From contig JABCYZ010000011.1 in the NCBI GenBank assembly GCA_013289955.1, positions 104,947-168,946 of the forward strand: 64,000 bases of DNA, read 5' to 3'. The notes under the pieces are model-generated. The model was not told the origin of the DNA and made no database searches. It saw nothing but the letters and a program-made list of their open reading frames with translations. This stretch comes from Acidobacteriota bacterium (GTDB lineage: Bacteria; Acidobacteriota; Terriglobia; Acidiferrales; UBA7541). The position numbers were made by a program, and so were the translations under genes. Shown here piece after piece: positions 27,544 through 37,132 of the stretch (position 1 is its first letter; the number at the start of each line of letters is the position of its first letter).

Positions 27544-29220
27544 TCACAGCGAAACTCCCCGTTTCCATGGAATAAAATCGTCTTGCGAGAGCAACTCCGC
27601 TTTCGTGCGGGCTTCCCCGCTAACAACCTGAACCACGCGCTCCAAAATCGTTTCGCCCATTTTCTCGATGCTGGTCTCTCCGGTAATGACGCTGCCCGCG
27701 TCGATATCGATAATGTCGGACATGCGCTGCGCGAGTTTCGAATTCGTCGAGATTTTTACAACCGGCGCGATCGGATTACCCGTAGGCGTCCCCAATCCCG
27801 TCGTAAACAAAATCACGTTCGCCCCGGCTCCCACTTGCGCGGAGACGGATTCCACGTCGCTCCCCGGCGTGCACTGCAAGTTCAATCCCGGCTCGGTGCA
27901 ATATTCCGGATAGTCCACCGCCGCAGTAATCGGAGACGTCCCGCCTTTCTTCGCCGCTCCCGCGGATTTCATCGCATCCGTCAGCAATCCGTCCCGAATA
28001 TTGCCAGGGGAAGGATTCATTTCAAAACTCGCACGCACTGCTTTTGCGCGAGCCGCATAGTCCCTCATCAAATTAGCGAAGCGGTCTGCAACCTCTTTGC
28101 GTACGCAGCGATCGATCAGTTGCTGCTCCACGCCGCATAGCTCTGGAAACTCCGAAAGAATTCCGATGCCTCCGAGTGCCGCCACGATGTCCGAGACGTG
28201 GCCGATGGCCGGATTCGCCGAGAGCCCGGAGAAACCATCCGACCCCCCGCATTGCAAGCCGAGCGTGAGTTTCGACAAAGGGGCAGGCTGTCGCGTGATT
28301 TTGTCCGCCTCCACCATTCCCAAAAACGTTTCGCGGATAGCTCTGCTCAGCATCGCGGCTTCCGAAGCGCTCTTCTGCTGCTCGAAAATGAGCACTGGCT
28401 TCTTGAAATTCGGATCCCGCCGATTGATCTCCTCAAGCAGCATCGGAACTTGCGCGTGCTGGCAGCCGAGACTCAAAACCGTGGCCCCGGCAACGTTCGG
28501 ATGGTGAATGTAACCCGCCAGCAACCCGCAGAGGTTCCTCGCATCCTCGTGCGTCCCGCCGCACCCGGCTTCGTGTAGTAAAAACTTGATGCCATCCAGA
28601 TTTTTGAAAGTTCTGGGAGTAGCGCTGGCCCGCTGCATTTCGCCAAATGTCGCGCGCTTCAACTCCTCCGACTTCCCTTCCCTATAAAGCCGGGCAAGCT
28701 CAGCAACCTGGCTGCGGTAAATTTGCGGAGCTGCAAAGCCCAATTCTTCCTCAAACGCCTGCTTCAAGACCGCAAGGTTGCGGTTTTCGCAGAAAACCAG
28801 CGGAAGAACCAGCCAGTAATTCCGCGAACCTACCTGTCCATCGTCTCTGTGGTATCCAAGAAAGGACTTGTCCGCCCATGCGGAAACATTCGGCGGAGCC
28901 CAGCGAGGGCCGGCGCTCTCCCTCTCGTGGAAAGAAGCGGCGGCATGGCGAATATTGCGAGTCGAGAGCAAATCTCCGCGCCGAAGATTCTCAAGCGTGT
29001 GGCCCACCAGGACGCCGTACATAGTAATGTCGCCGCCGGCGCTCACGTCTTGCGTGACGAACTTATGTTTGGCCGGCACGTCGGACAGCAAAACGCAGTC
29101 GCTGCCCGAATAGCTTATGGTTTCGCCCTTGCGCAAATCGGTCAGTGCGACGAGAACGTTGTCCCGCGCATCCAGCCCCAGAACTCTTGCCTGTGTTGAT
29201 CCGTTCCCAGACATTTGCAT
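27544..29220 (-). CDS. UxaA-family sugar-acid dehydratase (altronate dehydratase-like)
   Basis: 558 residues from ATG 29220, with AAGG about 5 nt upstream; ATG 29214 is an alternative. An N-terminal SAF domain (about 10-90, VLVALTDLRKGE) precedes the two UxaA domains (VGSRNYWLVLPLVFCENRN; then LQCGGSDGFSGLSANPAIG). These enzymes use an iron centre to dehydrate altronate, galactarate or related acids to 2-keto-3-deoxy acids. It is the first gene of the UxaA-ADH-SDR operon and is divergent from a GcvT-like gene. Somewhat longer than UxaA of E. coli. Confidence 0.88.
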   Translation of the reverse strand: MQMSGNGSTQARVLGLDARDNVLVALTDLRKGETISYSGSDCVLLSDVPAKHKFVTQDVSAGGDITMYGVLVGHTLENLRRGDLLSTRNIRHAAASFHERESAGPRWAPPNVSAWADKSFLGYHRDDGQVGSRNYWLVLPLVFCENRNLAVLKQAFEEELGFAAPQIYRSQVAELARLYREGKSEELKRATFGEMQRASATPRTFKNLDGIKFLLHEAGCGGTHEDARNLCGLLAGYIHHPNVAGATVLSLGCQHAQVPMLLEEINRRDPNFKKPVLIFEQQKSASEAAMLSRAIRETFLGMVEADKITRQPAPLSKLTLGLQCGGSDGFSGLSANPAIGHVSDIVAALGGIGILSEFPELCGVEQQLIDRCVRKEVADRFANLMRDYAARAKAVRASFEMNPSPGNIRDGLLTDAMKSAGAAKKGGTSPITAAVDYPEYCTEPGLNLQCTPGSDVESVSAQVGAGANVILFTTGLGTPTGNPIAPVVKISTNSKLAQRMSDIIDIDAGSVITGETSIEKMGETILERVVQVVSGEARTKAELLSQDDFIPWKRGVSL

Positions 29221-29379
29221 ACCACCCTTATCCGCGTCGCTGTTCCTCATTCTATCCGGGTCGCTCCACACGCGCTAGGGCACCCGCCGGCGCAGGACGG
29301 CTTGCTAGCGCGCGAAGTTCGCACCTATAATCCCGTTTCGCCTCTGCGGCTCCTGCCGCGGAAGAAACTCGGAGGCTTC

Positions 29380-30609
29380 GTGCCCGTCGGAACTGCATTT
29401 CATGAGAAAACGCTTGCACTGTGCGAGAGCCTGAATTATCGCGAATGGTCGGGCTATTACACCGTCAGCGTGTACGAGATGCACCACGAGCACGAATACA
29501 ATGCCATCCGCAATTCCGCCGCGCTCATCGATATCTCTCCTCTCTTCAAGTACCGCATCACGGGCAACGATGCTACTCGCTTCGTGAACCGCGTCATTTC
29601 GCGCGATATCAACAAAGTGGCGATCGATCAGGTCATTTACTGCTGCTGGTGCGATCCCGAAGGAAAAGTCATCGACGACGGCACCATCACTCGCCTCGGC
29701 GAAAATGACTACCGCTGGACGGCCGCGGATCCGAGCTTGCGCTGGTTTCAGCAAAATGCACTCGCGCTCGACGTGAAAATCGAAGACATTTCCGAACAAA
29801 TCGCCGCTCTGGCGCTGCAAGGGCCGACGTCAGGAAAGCTGCTGCGCGCAGTGACGGATGCAGACGTTGCCAATCTGAAGTATTTTCGCGTGACGCGCGG
29901 CCAAATCGCTGGCGTGCCCGTAGATATTTCGCGGACCGGTTATACGGGAGATCTCGGCTTTGAAATTTGGATGCCCTGGAAAAACGGCGGAAAAGTCTGG
30001 GATGAACTGATCAAGAAAGGCAAAGCGTTCGACATTCACCCGGCGGGAATGATTGCCCTGGATATCGCGCGAATCGAAGCCGGCCTGATTTTGATCGAGG
30101 TGGATTACACCTCCAGCAAAAAGGCGCTCATCGCGTCGCAAAAGTTTTCGCCGGCAGAGATTGGGCTCGGAAAACTGGTTGACCTGAAAAAAGACAACTT
30201 TGTCGGCCGCGAAGCCCTGGCGCGAGAAAAGAAAAACGGCGGCCCCGAGCGCGCGCTCGTGGGCCTGGAGATCAATTGGAACGAGGTGGAAACGCTGTTC
30301 GACAAAATGGGGATGGCACCGCAGGTGCCTAGCGTGGCGTCGCGCGTAGCCGTACCTGTCTATCGCGGCGGCAAGCAAGTGGGAAAAGCTACTTCAACGA
30401 CGTGGTCGCCGACGCTCAAAAAAATGATCGCGCTTGCCTGCGTGAATCGGGATCAATCGTCGGTGGGCGCCACGGTGAACATCGAGATGACCGTCGAGGC
30501 GGTCCGGCACACGGTCTCAGCAAAAGTTGTGGCCCTGCCATTTTTTAATCCGGCGAGGAAAACAGCCGTACCCGTCGCCCAGCACGCGGACGGAGAAGAA
30601 AAAATGTGA
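29380..30609 (+). CDS. GcvT-like aminomethyltransferase family protein
   Basis: 409 residues from GTG 29380, preceded by GGAGG 4 nt away; the frame is open upstream to 29215 but that part is basic and unconserved. Typical of folate-binding GcvT-fold proteins: YNAIRNSAALIDISPLFKYRITG, VCCWCDPEGKVIDDGT-like core, ALQGPTSGKLL, SRTGYTGDLGFEI. Known members use tetrahydrofolate to demethylate or aminomethylate a substrate (GcvT, DmdA, sarcosine oxidases). No glycine-cleavage partner genes are here, so it is probably a paralogue. It is divergent from UxaA. Confidence 0.82.
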   Translation: MPVGTAFHEKTLALCESLNYREWSGYYTVSVYEMHHEHEYNAIRNSAALIDISPLFKYRITGNDATRFVNRVISRDINKVAIDQVIYCCWCDPEGKVIDDGTITRLGENDYRWTAADPSLRWFQQNALALDVKIEDISEQIAALALQGPTSGKLLRAVTDADVANLKYFRVTRGQIAGVPVDISRTGYTGDLGFEIWMPWKNGGKVWDELIKKGKAFDIHPAGMIALDIARIEAGLILIEVDYTSSKKALIASQKFSPAEIGLGKLVDLKKDNFVGREALAREKKNGGPERALVGLEINWNEVETLFDKMGMAPQVPSVASRVAVPVYRGGKQVGKATSTTWSPTLKKMIALACVNRDQSSVGATVNIEMTVEAVRHTVSAKVVALPFFNPARKTAVPVAQHADGEEKM

Positions 30610-30675
30610 GGATGGCGGCAGCAAGGCGGGCGCGAGAAAACTGCGAACAATAACCCCGCAGTACAGAATGTCGGT

Positions 30676-32319
30676 TCAATGAATCTTGGCGAAACTCTCC
30701 TCCCTGGTTAGAAGTTCATCCAGAGCATTCCTGTCCAGCAATTTCCCTCGAAGGAATACCGCGCGAATTTTCTCCGTATTGTGAATGTCTTCGAGCGGGT
30801 TCGCGTCAAGTAACAACAGATCGGCGATTTTTCCCGGCTCGATCGTTCCTTGTGTCTGCAGTTTGCCAGAAAACTCTGCTGGACTCCTCGTTGCCGCTTG
30901 CAAAGCCTGCATGGGCGTCAGCCCTGCCTGAACGAGCAGGGCGAGTTCTTCATGCAAACTCGAGCCGGGGAAGACATAAGGAGCCGTGGTGTCCGTTCCC
31001 GCCATCATGGGAATGCCTGCCGCGTTCATTTTTCCAACGATCCGCAGCGACGCCTGCATCAGCCTGGAGCGCAACCGGAACTCCTCGGCCGTGGCTCCCT
31101 TGTCTCGGTCTTTCGTCCCGTTCTCCCAATTCGCCAGAACCCGCAGCGGAATATACTTTCGCCGCGAATCGCGCGACGGGTCGTTTTCGGGCGTCGGAAA
31201 CGCGTCATTCCGCAGAAGTATCAGCGTAGGGACCTGCCAGGTTTGGTTGCGAAGGAATTTTGCAATAAGCGCTGACGTCTGCTCTTCTGAATAGCTTTGC
31301 AACAATTCGATCTGCCACGCGAGTTCGCGATTCACCGACTGCCCGATCGTTGCCTTTAGGGGAGCCGCCGCAAACTGTTTCCGCATCAGCGAAGGCTCTT
31401 CACCGGAACAAGCCCGAAGCACACCCGTGAGATGCTCGATGCTTTTCTGCCCCGCATCCGAGGCTTCGGCAGCAGTGACATGATCCGGAACGTGTCCGAC
31501 GAAAGTAATCTGCCCGCGCCGGCAAACATCCGCGATCGCGAAATACGCCTCGCGACTCAGATTCGATTGCACCTTGATGAAATCCGCGCCCCGCGAAATC
31601 AGGGAGTGGACATCGTCGGCGGCTTCGGTGGAATTGGTAACGACCAGCGACGGCTGGAAAAATGGCGGGCTCCCGTCGAGATAAGGCCCAGCGAAGAAAA
31701 TCCGGGGAGCTTGCAACTGGCCGCTCTCAATTTCATGCCGAAGCTTCAAGAGAGCGTCGAGATCGCCGCCCATGTCTCGAACGCTGGTGATCCCGTTGGC
31801 GAGGAGTAGCGGCAGAATAAATTCGCGGCTGCCAGTTGGCTCGGAAGCGCCCGTCAAATGAGCGTGCATATCGGCGAGCCCCGGGACCAAGAATCTTCCC
31901 GAAGCGTCGAGGACTTGCGAACCGCGAGGGATAGCAACGCTCCGTGAAGGGCCCACGGCAGTAATGTGCTCATCGGCGATCAGCACGGTCATGTCGTCCT
32001 GAGGCGCAGTCCCCGTGGCATCAATCACCGCGACATGAGTGATCGCAAGCGCAGGACCAGCTTGTGGACGCTTGCCGGAGTAAAAGGCAAAACCCGCAAG
32101 AAGAAAACCTATTCCAAGAACATAGAAAACCCACATGAGATAGACAGGCCATGCGGGCCAACCATGGGCCGCCCTCTGTTTTTGGTAAAGGCGGTAGTCG
32201 AAGGCGCCGCCCAGGCCGGACAGGTTTGTGTGGCCAATCCGCGCCAGTCGCCTACGAAAGACCGCATCCAGGATCATCCCCGCGCCGAGCAGCAGCCCGC
32301 CTGAAAGCAAGAAAATCAT
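30676..32319 (-). CDS. Membrane-anchored amidohydrolase
   Basis: 547 residues from ATG 32319. The first 100 residues hold two hydrophobic helices (about 2-18 and 65-86), after which the amidohydrolase TIM barrel begins. Metal motif DMHAHLTG, then GVTSVRDMGG-like strand 3 (NGITSVRDMGG), FVGHVPD, and MMAGTDT with the catalytic Asp; C-terminal IEPGKIADLLLLDANPLED completes the beta-sandwich. The two helices probably anchor a catalytic domain outside the membrane. Related enzymes are imidazolonepropionase- or Xaa-Pro dipeptidase-like. It lies 34 bp after a P1 peptidase gene on the same strand. Confidence 0.87.
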   Translation of the reverse strand: MIFLLSGGLLLGAGMILDAVFRRRLARIGHTNLSGLGGAFDYRLYQKQRAAHGWPAWPVYLMWVFYVLGIGFLLAGFAFYSGKRPQAGPALAITHVAVIDATGTAPQDDMTVLIADEHITAVGPSRSVAIPRGSQVLDASGRFLVPGLADMHAHLTGASEPTGSREFILPLLLANGITSVRDMGGDLDALLKLRHEIESGQLQAPRIFFAGPYLDGSPPFFQPSLVVTNSTEAADDVHSLISRGADFIKVQSNLSREAYFAIADVCRRGQITFVGHVPDHVTAAEASDAGQKSIEHLTGVLRACSGEEPSLMRKQFAAAPLKATIGQSVNRELAWQIELLQSYSEEQTSALIAKFLRNQTWQVPTLILLRNDAFPTPENDPSRDSRRKYIPLRVLANWENGTKDRDKGATAEEFRLRSRLMQASLRIVGKMNAAGIPMMAGTDTTAPYVFPGSSLHEELALLVQAGLTPMQALQAATRSPAEFSGKLQTQGTIEPGKIADLLLLDANPLEDIHNTEKIRAVFLRGKLLDRNALDELLTREESFAKIH

Positions 32320-32353
32320 TTCGCTTTCTTTCGTAAAAATGAAGCGGAGCCTC

Positions 32354-33547
32354 TCATTGCACCAGGCGATTGTATTTTCTGAGTACTTCACGCAACCGAT
32401 CGTGCGGCAGCGCGACCACCCTGTGATTCTCAATGCCAGTCATAGTCTCCGCGGCGACCATCGCATTGATCACAGCTTCTTCCGTGGCCTGCACCGTCGA
32501 GGCAAAAACCGGCTCGATCAAATCGTTGGGAAGCATCTTAAGTTCGACGACGTGATCCGCACCATCAGCACCCGAGTTTGCCGTCGAGAACGCAATGAAA
32601 ATATCGCCCGAGCCGTTGCCGGAAATGCTCCCGTCGCGCCCGAGCCCCAGAGACACGCGCCGCGCCAGTCGCTTCAGCTGATGGGAAATGAGTGGTGCGT
32701 CCGTGGCAACGACGACAATAATTGAACCGCGATCTAGTTCGCCGAACGAAGCGGAACTGTAAGCCGCGTCTTCCGGAATCTCCTTGCCGACGGGCACGCC
32801 AGCGATACGAAGATTCGGCCGCACGCCGTAATTGCACTGCACCAGAACACCCACGGTGTAGCTCGCGCCCTTTATCTCGAATTTGCGCGAAGAAGTTCCG
32901 ATGCCGCCCTTGAACTCATTGCAAACCATCCCCGTTCCGCCGCCAACAGCTCCTTCTTCCACCGGTCCGCTGTGCGCCGAGTCAATCGCGTGAAACGCAT
33001 CCTCGGGCTGCACATGAAAGCCGTTAATATCGTTCAACCATCCGTCCCACGTCTCCGCGACCACGGGAAGCGACCACCAATATCCGGTGGGATCTGGCTG
33101 ACCATGGTTAACGCGCCACTGAATCACCGCATCGCGAACGACCCCGACGCTGTGCGTGTTAGTGATCATCACCGGACCTTCGAGGAAGCCGGACTCCTCC
33201 ACCCATGTCGTACCGGTCATTTCGCCGTTGCCGTTCAGCGACCACCATCCGGCAAAAACCGGATTGGACATCGTATCTTTTCCGCGCGGAAGAATTGCGG
33301 TGACTCCCGTGCGCACGGGACCTTTGCCAATCTGCAGTTTTCCCTCGCCGGAGATAAGTGTCGTGTGGCCGACGGTCACGCCGGGAACGTCGGTGATGGC
33401 GTTTAACGGGCCAGGCGTGCCGTCGAAAGGAACGCCGAGATCGCGTGCGCGAGGTTTGACGGAAAGCTTATCCTGGGCCGGAATCAAAGATCCTGTCAGG
33501 AGGACTGTGTAGAATAGCAGTGCGATCTTGTAAAAGAGTCGACGCAT
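32354..33547 (-). CDS. P1 family aminopeptidase (DmpA-like), exported
   Basis: 397 residues with a signal peptide (1-24, ending IPA-QD). P1 peptidases are N-terminal nucleophile enzymes made as a precursor that cuts itself. The cleavage motif DRGSIIVVVATDAPL is visible, with the new N-terminal Ser. The oxyanion and substrate region GAVGGGTGMVCNEFKGGIGTSSR (first 20: GAVGGGTGMVCNEFKGGIGT) is conserved. DmpA-type enzymes remove D- or L-amino acids or beta-peptides. It is followed by the membrane-anchored amidohydrolase, suggesting periplasmic peptide processing. Confidence 0.92.
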   Translation of the reverse strand: MRRLFYKIALLFYTVLLTGSLIPAQDKLSVKPRARDLGVPFDGTPGPLNAITDVPGVTVGHTTLISGEGKLQIGKGPVRTGVTAILPRGKDTMSNPVFAGWWSLNGNGEMTGTTWVEESGFLEGPVMITNTHSVGVVRDAVIQWRVNHGQPDPTGYWWSLPVVAETWDGWLNDINGFHVQPEDAFHAIDSAHSGPVEEGAVGGGTGMVCNEFKGGIGTSSRKFEIKGASYTVGVLVQCNYGVRPNLRIAGVPVGKEIPEDAAYSSASFGELDRGSIIVVVATDAPLISHQLKRLARRVSLGLGRDGSISGNGSGDIFIAFSTANSGADGADHVVELKMLPNDLIEPVFASTVQATEEAVINAMVAAETMTGIENHRVVALPHDRLREVLRKYNRLVQ

Positions 33548-33614
33548 TTTCGATTTGGCTCCTCTAAAGAATGCAGAGACAGACTACGCTACAAATAAGA
33601 AAAACTGCGACACG

Positions 33615-34952
33615 TTAATTGGGAAAAACTTTCGCCAGGGCTGACGAGAGCGCCGTTGCAATAAGTCCCGATTCCTCGGGCGTGACAATAAAAGGCGGCG
33701 CAATGAGAATGTGGTCGCCGCGCGTGCCCTCCACACAACCTTGTGTGGGGTAGACTAGAACTCCTTCTTCCATTGCAGCGGCGCGAATTTTCTCTGCAAC
33801 CGCTTCCGATGGCTCGAAAGGCACATGTGTGGACTTGTCGCGGAGAATTTCAATGCCGACGAGCAGCCCGAGCCCGCGCACGTCGCCGATATAGCGATGA
33901 GAGAGAAGCGGAGCGAGAGCGTTGCACAGAGAGAGTGCCGCCGGGACCACGCGCGAGAAAAGACTGTGTGATTCGATGTAATCGAGAACGGCGTTGCCAG
34001 CGGCGGTCGCGACGGGATGCGCCTGGTAAGTAAATCCGTGCTTAAACGCGCCGGTCCCGTTCTCAAAAGCCTCGACGACATTTGCGGCGACGAGAACTGC
34101 CCCCAGCGGGGCGTAACCGCTAGCAATTCCCTTCCCGCAGAGTATTATGTCCGGTTCAATGCCCCAGTGCTGCACAGCAAATGGCCTGCCTGTGCGGCCG
34201 ATGCCGGTCATAACTTCGTCGGCTACGAGAAGAATGCCGTGCTTGCGGCAAATCTCAGCAATGCGCGCGAGGTAGCCCACCGGCGGCACGGTGGCTCCAA
34301 GCGTCGCGCCGACAACAGGCTCGAAGAGGAAAGCAGCGGCTGAGGCAGCGTCGCTCCCGGCCACAAAGGAATCCAAATCATCGGCGCAGGCAAGGTGGCA
34401 TTCAGGAAATGTTTTTTCAAACGGGCAGTGGTAGCAAAAACAAGGAGCGATGTGGCCCCACTCCGCAAGCATCGGCTGGTACGGCGCGCGCCGAGCGAGG
34501 TTGCCGCTGACGGTCATTGCGCCAAGCGTGCTGCCGTGATAGCTCTGGCGACGCGAAAGCACGCGGTAACGAGCGGTCTGCCCTTTTTCTAGATGGTATT
34601 GACGGACAAGTTTGATGGCCGTTTCGGCAGCTTCAGACCCGCCGGAGGTAAAATAAACGCGGCCGCCTTTCCGAAAGTTTGGCGGGGCCATGGAGAGTAG
34701 CCGGGCGGCAAGTTTTTCCGCTGGCGGAGAATGGAATTGCGAAGTGTGCGCAAAGGCCAGTTTCGACGATTGCTCGGCCATCGCGCGGCCGATTTCAGGA
34801 ACGCCGTGACCAATATTGATGACCGCAGCCTGGCCTGCTGCGTCTAGAAATTTGCCTCCATCCGCGGAAAAAAGCCAGCAGCCCTCGCCACGGACGGCGA
34901 CGGGCAACGCCTGGTGAAAATTGCGCGGAAAAAGGGCGGGGTCGTTTGGCAT
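33615..34952 (-). CDS. Class III PLP aminotransferase
   Basis: 445 residues from ATG 34952; the longer frame upstream is unconserved. Features are SGGSEAAETAIKLVRQYH, SYHGSTLGAMTVSGN, ADEVMTGIGRTGR (PLP-nitrogen Asp) and the Schiff-base Lys in LCGKGIASGYAPLGAV. The family includes omega-amino acid, beta-alanine and adenosylmethionine-8-amino-7-oxononanoate transaminases. The substrate is unknown; no adjacent gene suggests a pathway. It is divergent from the M61 peptidase, with 147 bp between them. Confidence 0.87.
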   Translation of the reverse strand: MPNDPALFPRNFHQALPVAVRGEGCWLFSADGGKFLDAAGQAAVINIGHGVPEIGRAMAEQSSKLAFAHTSQFHSPPAEKLAARLLSMAPPNFRKGGRVYFTSGGSEAAETAIKLVRQYHLEKGQTARYRVLSRRQSYHGSTLGAMTVSGNLARRAPYQPMLAEWGHIAPCFCYHCPFEKTFPECHLACADDLDSFVAGSDAASAAAFLFEPVVGATLGATVPPVGYLARIAEICRKHGILLVADEVMTGIGRTGRPFAVQHWGIEPDIILCGKGIASGYAPLGAVLVAANVVEAFENGTGAFKHGFTYQAHPVATAAGNAVLDYIESHSLFSRVVPAALSLCNALAPLLSHRYIGDVRGLGLLVGIEILRDKSTHVPFEPSEAVAEKIRAAAMEEGVLVYPTQGCVEGTRGDHILIAPPFIVTPEESGLIATALSSALAKVFPN

Positions 34953-35099
34953 ACGGACTCGCTGAGCGATTGTAGCAGACCCGCGTGGTCCGCCACGAAG
35001 CGCGCCCGGCGTATGAACTGATTCACAGTGCAGTTCTAAGCGTGCTTGCTCGCGGGGCAATTATGCTACGCTGGCGCAGATTCTAGGGAGAACTCATCG

Positions 35100-37025
35100 A
35101 TGTTTACGCGCATTTCCTGCTGGATTCTGCTGCCGGTTGCTTGCCTTTTTTTCCCCGCTGTTCTGGCGCAGGCGCAAGCCACGCGAAAACCCGTGCGGCT
35201 GAACGTCGATTTGCGCGAAGCTACCAAACACGTTTTCCACGCGAAATTGGTATTTCCGGTAACCGCAGGTCCGCTCACCCTCGTATATCCAAAATGGATT
35301 CCCGGAGAGCATTCTCCCGTTGGTCCGATCGTCAATTTGACGGGGCTGCGCTTTCGAGCAGATGGCCAACCAATGGAATGGCGGCGCGACGATGTGGACA
35401 TGTTCGCCTTTCATTGTCAGGTCCCCGCAGGCGTGAGCGAACTTGAAGTCTCACTGGATTATGTCTCGCCCGCGGGGCCCAGCGCCGGACGAGAAAATCC
35501 CTCGGCGACGGCGCAACTCGCGATCTTGAACTGGTACACCGTGCTTCTCTATCCGCAAGGAGAAAAGAGCGACGATCTGACCTACACGGCAAGTCTGCAG
35601 ATTCCAGCAGGGTGGAAATACGGAACCGCGCTGCCAATGACAAGCGAGTCCGGCGGAGCGATTGAGTTTCAGCCGGCAAGTTTGACGACTCTCGTGGATT
35701 CGCCGGTGCTGATGGGCGCGCACATGCGCGTGATCGACTTGTCTCCCGGACAGAAACCCGAGCACCACATTCATATCGCCGCGGAAACCGAAGCCGGGCT
35801 GGAGGTTGCGCCGGAAACCGTGCAGCAATGGCGGCAGTTGGTGGCGGAAACAGGAGCGCTCTTCGGCGCGCGTCATTATCGCCGTTACGATTTCTTGCTG
35901 ACGGAAAGTGATAACGTGGAAACGGACGGCGTCGAGCACCACGAATCAAGCGACAATCGCGTGCCCGCACGTACTTTCCAGGACTCAAACATCGAAGACG
36001 CCATGACGGATCTTTTGCCGCACGAGTTCACGCATTCGTGGAACGGAAAATATCGAAGGCCCGCGGGGCTGGCAACCCCGAATTATCAAGAGCCGATGAA
36101 AGGCAGTTTGCTTTGGGTGTACGAAGGAATGACGCAGTATTACGGCACGATGCTCTCCGCGCGGATCGGCAGCTGGACTCCGGAGAAATTACGAGAAAAT
36201 CTTGCATGGGTGGCGGCGTATCTCGATCAGCGAAAAGGGCGAACATGGCGCGGATTGGAAGACACGGCAGTTGCGGCGCAATTGCTCTATGCATCGCCCG
36301 AAGAATACCGCACCTGGCGGCGCGATACGGATTATTACGATGAGGGCACGCTAATCTGGCTCGAAGCGGACACGATCATCCGGCAGGAGACCAAGGGAAA
36401 GAAATCGCTGGATGATTTTTGCCGGAAATTCGAGGGCGGAGAAAATACCGGACCTAAAATCCTGCCTTACACTTTGGATGACGTCGTTGCGGCCATGCAG
36501 CAAATCGCTCCTTACGACTGGCGCGCGTTTTTCACGCAGCGCGTGCTTTCGCACGGGCCAGGCGCACCGCTGGGCGGCCTCGAAAATAGCGGATGGAAGC
36601 TCGTCTATAGCGAAACGCCGAACGAAAATCGCGAAGCGGGCGAAGCCGCCACGCATCTGACGGACGTGCAGTTTTCGCTCGGATTTTTGGTGCGCGACAC
36701 GGGCGGAGACAACAGCGACGAAGTGATCGACGTGATTCCCGGCTCGCCCGCGGCGCAAGCGGGAATCGCGCCGGGGATGAAGTTGCTCGCGGTCAATGGG
36801 CGGAGATGGACTCCGGACGATCTTCGCGCAGCTATCCGGCAAGCAAAGAACGGAGGAGCGCCGATTGAGTTGCTCATCGAAAACGAAGATTTTTTTCAGA
36901 CTTACCGGATTGACTACCACGGCGGTGAAAGGTATCCACATCTGGAACGCATCAGCGGCAGGCCCGATCTACTGGGCGAGATAGCAAAAATGAAAGCGCC
37001 ACCCGCCGGGGCGGCGAAGGAATAA
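35100..37025 (+). CDS. Exported M61 family metallopeptidase with PDZ domain
   Basis: 641 residues from ATG 35100, with a signal peptide (1-24). The M61 zinc motif is HEFTHSWNGK, and the distal Glu ligand is in WVYEGMTQYYG. A C-terminal PDZ-like region (about 540-620: DVIPGSPAAQAGIAPGMKLLAVNGR) binds peptide ends, as in glycyl aminopeptidase-like M61 proteins. It is secreted. It precedes an S9 peptidase in the same direction (107 bp), so both may serve peptide use. Confidence 0.92.
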   Translation: MFTRISCWILLPVACLFFPAVLAQAQATRKPVRLNVDLREATKHVFHAKLVFPVTAGPLTLVYPKWIPGEHSPVGPIVNLTGLRFRADGQPMEWRRDDVDMFAFHCQVPAGVSELEVSLDYVSPAGPSAGRENPSATAQLAILNWYTVLLYPQGEKSDDLTYTASLQIPAGWKYGTALPMTSESGGAIEFQPASLTTLVDSPVLMGAHMRVIDLSPGQKPEHHIHIAAETEAGLEVAPETVQQWRQLVAETGALFGARHYRRYDFLLTESDNVETDGVEHHESSDNRVPARTFQDSNIEDAMTDLLPHEFTHSWNGKYRRPAGLATPNYQEPMKGSLLWVYEGMTQYYGTMLSARIGSWTPEKLRENLAWVAAYLDQRKGRTWRGLEDTAVAAQLLYASPEEYRTWRRDTDYYDEGTLIWLEADTIIRQETKGKKSLDDFCRKFEGGENTGPKILPYTLDDVVAAMQQIAPYDWRAFFTQRVLSHGPGAPLGGLENSGWKLVYSETPNENREAGEAATHLTDVQFSLGFLVRDTGGDNSDEVIDVIPGSPAAQAGIAPGMKLLAVNGRRWTPDDLRAAIRQAKNGGAPIELLIENEDFFQTYRIDYHGGERYPHLERISGRPDLLGEIAKMKAPPAGAAKE

Positions 37026-37132
37026 TTCTGATAGCCGAGGCGCACGCTTGGAAACTCATGCGGATCGTGACATCATCCGAAGTTCCGCACAGGGGAAATG
37101 CAATTCGCAGTTCTCCATCGGGGGAAAAGGCA

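Noticed and set aside
29220..29380. Glycine riboswitch before the GcvT-like gene
   Set aside because: The gap is only about 160 bp and no conserved aptamer core could be recognised.
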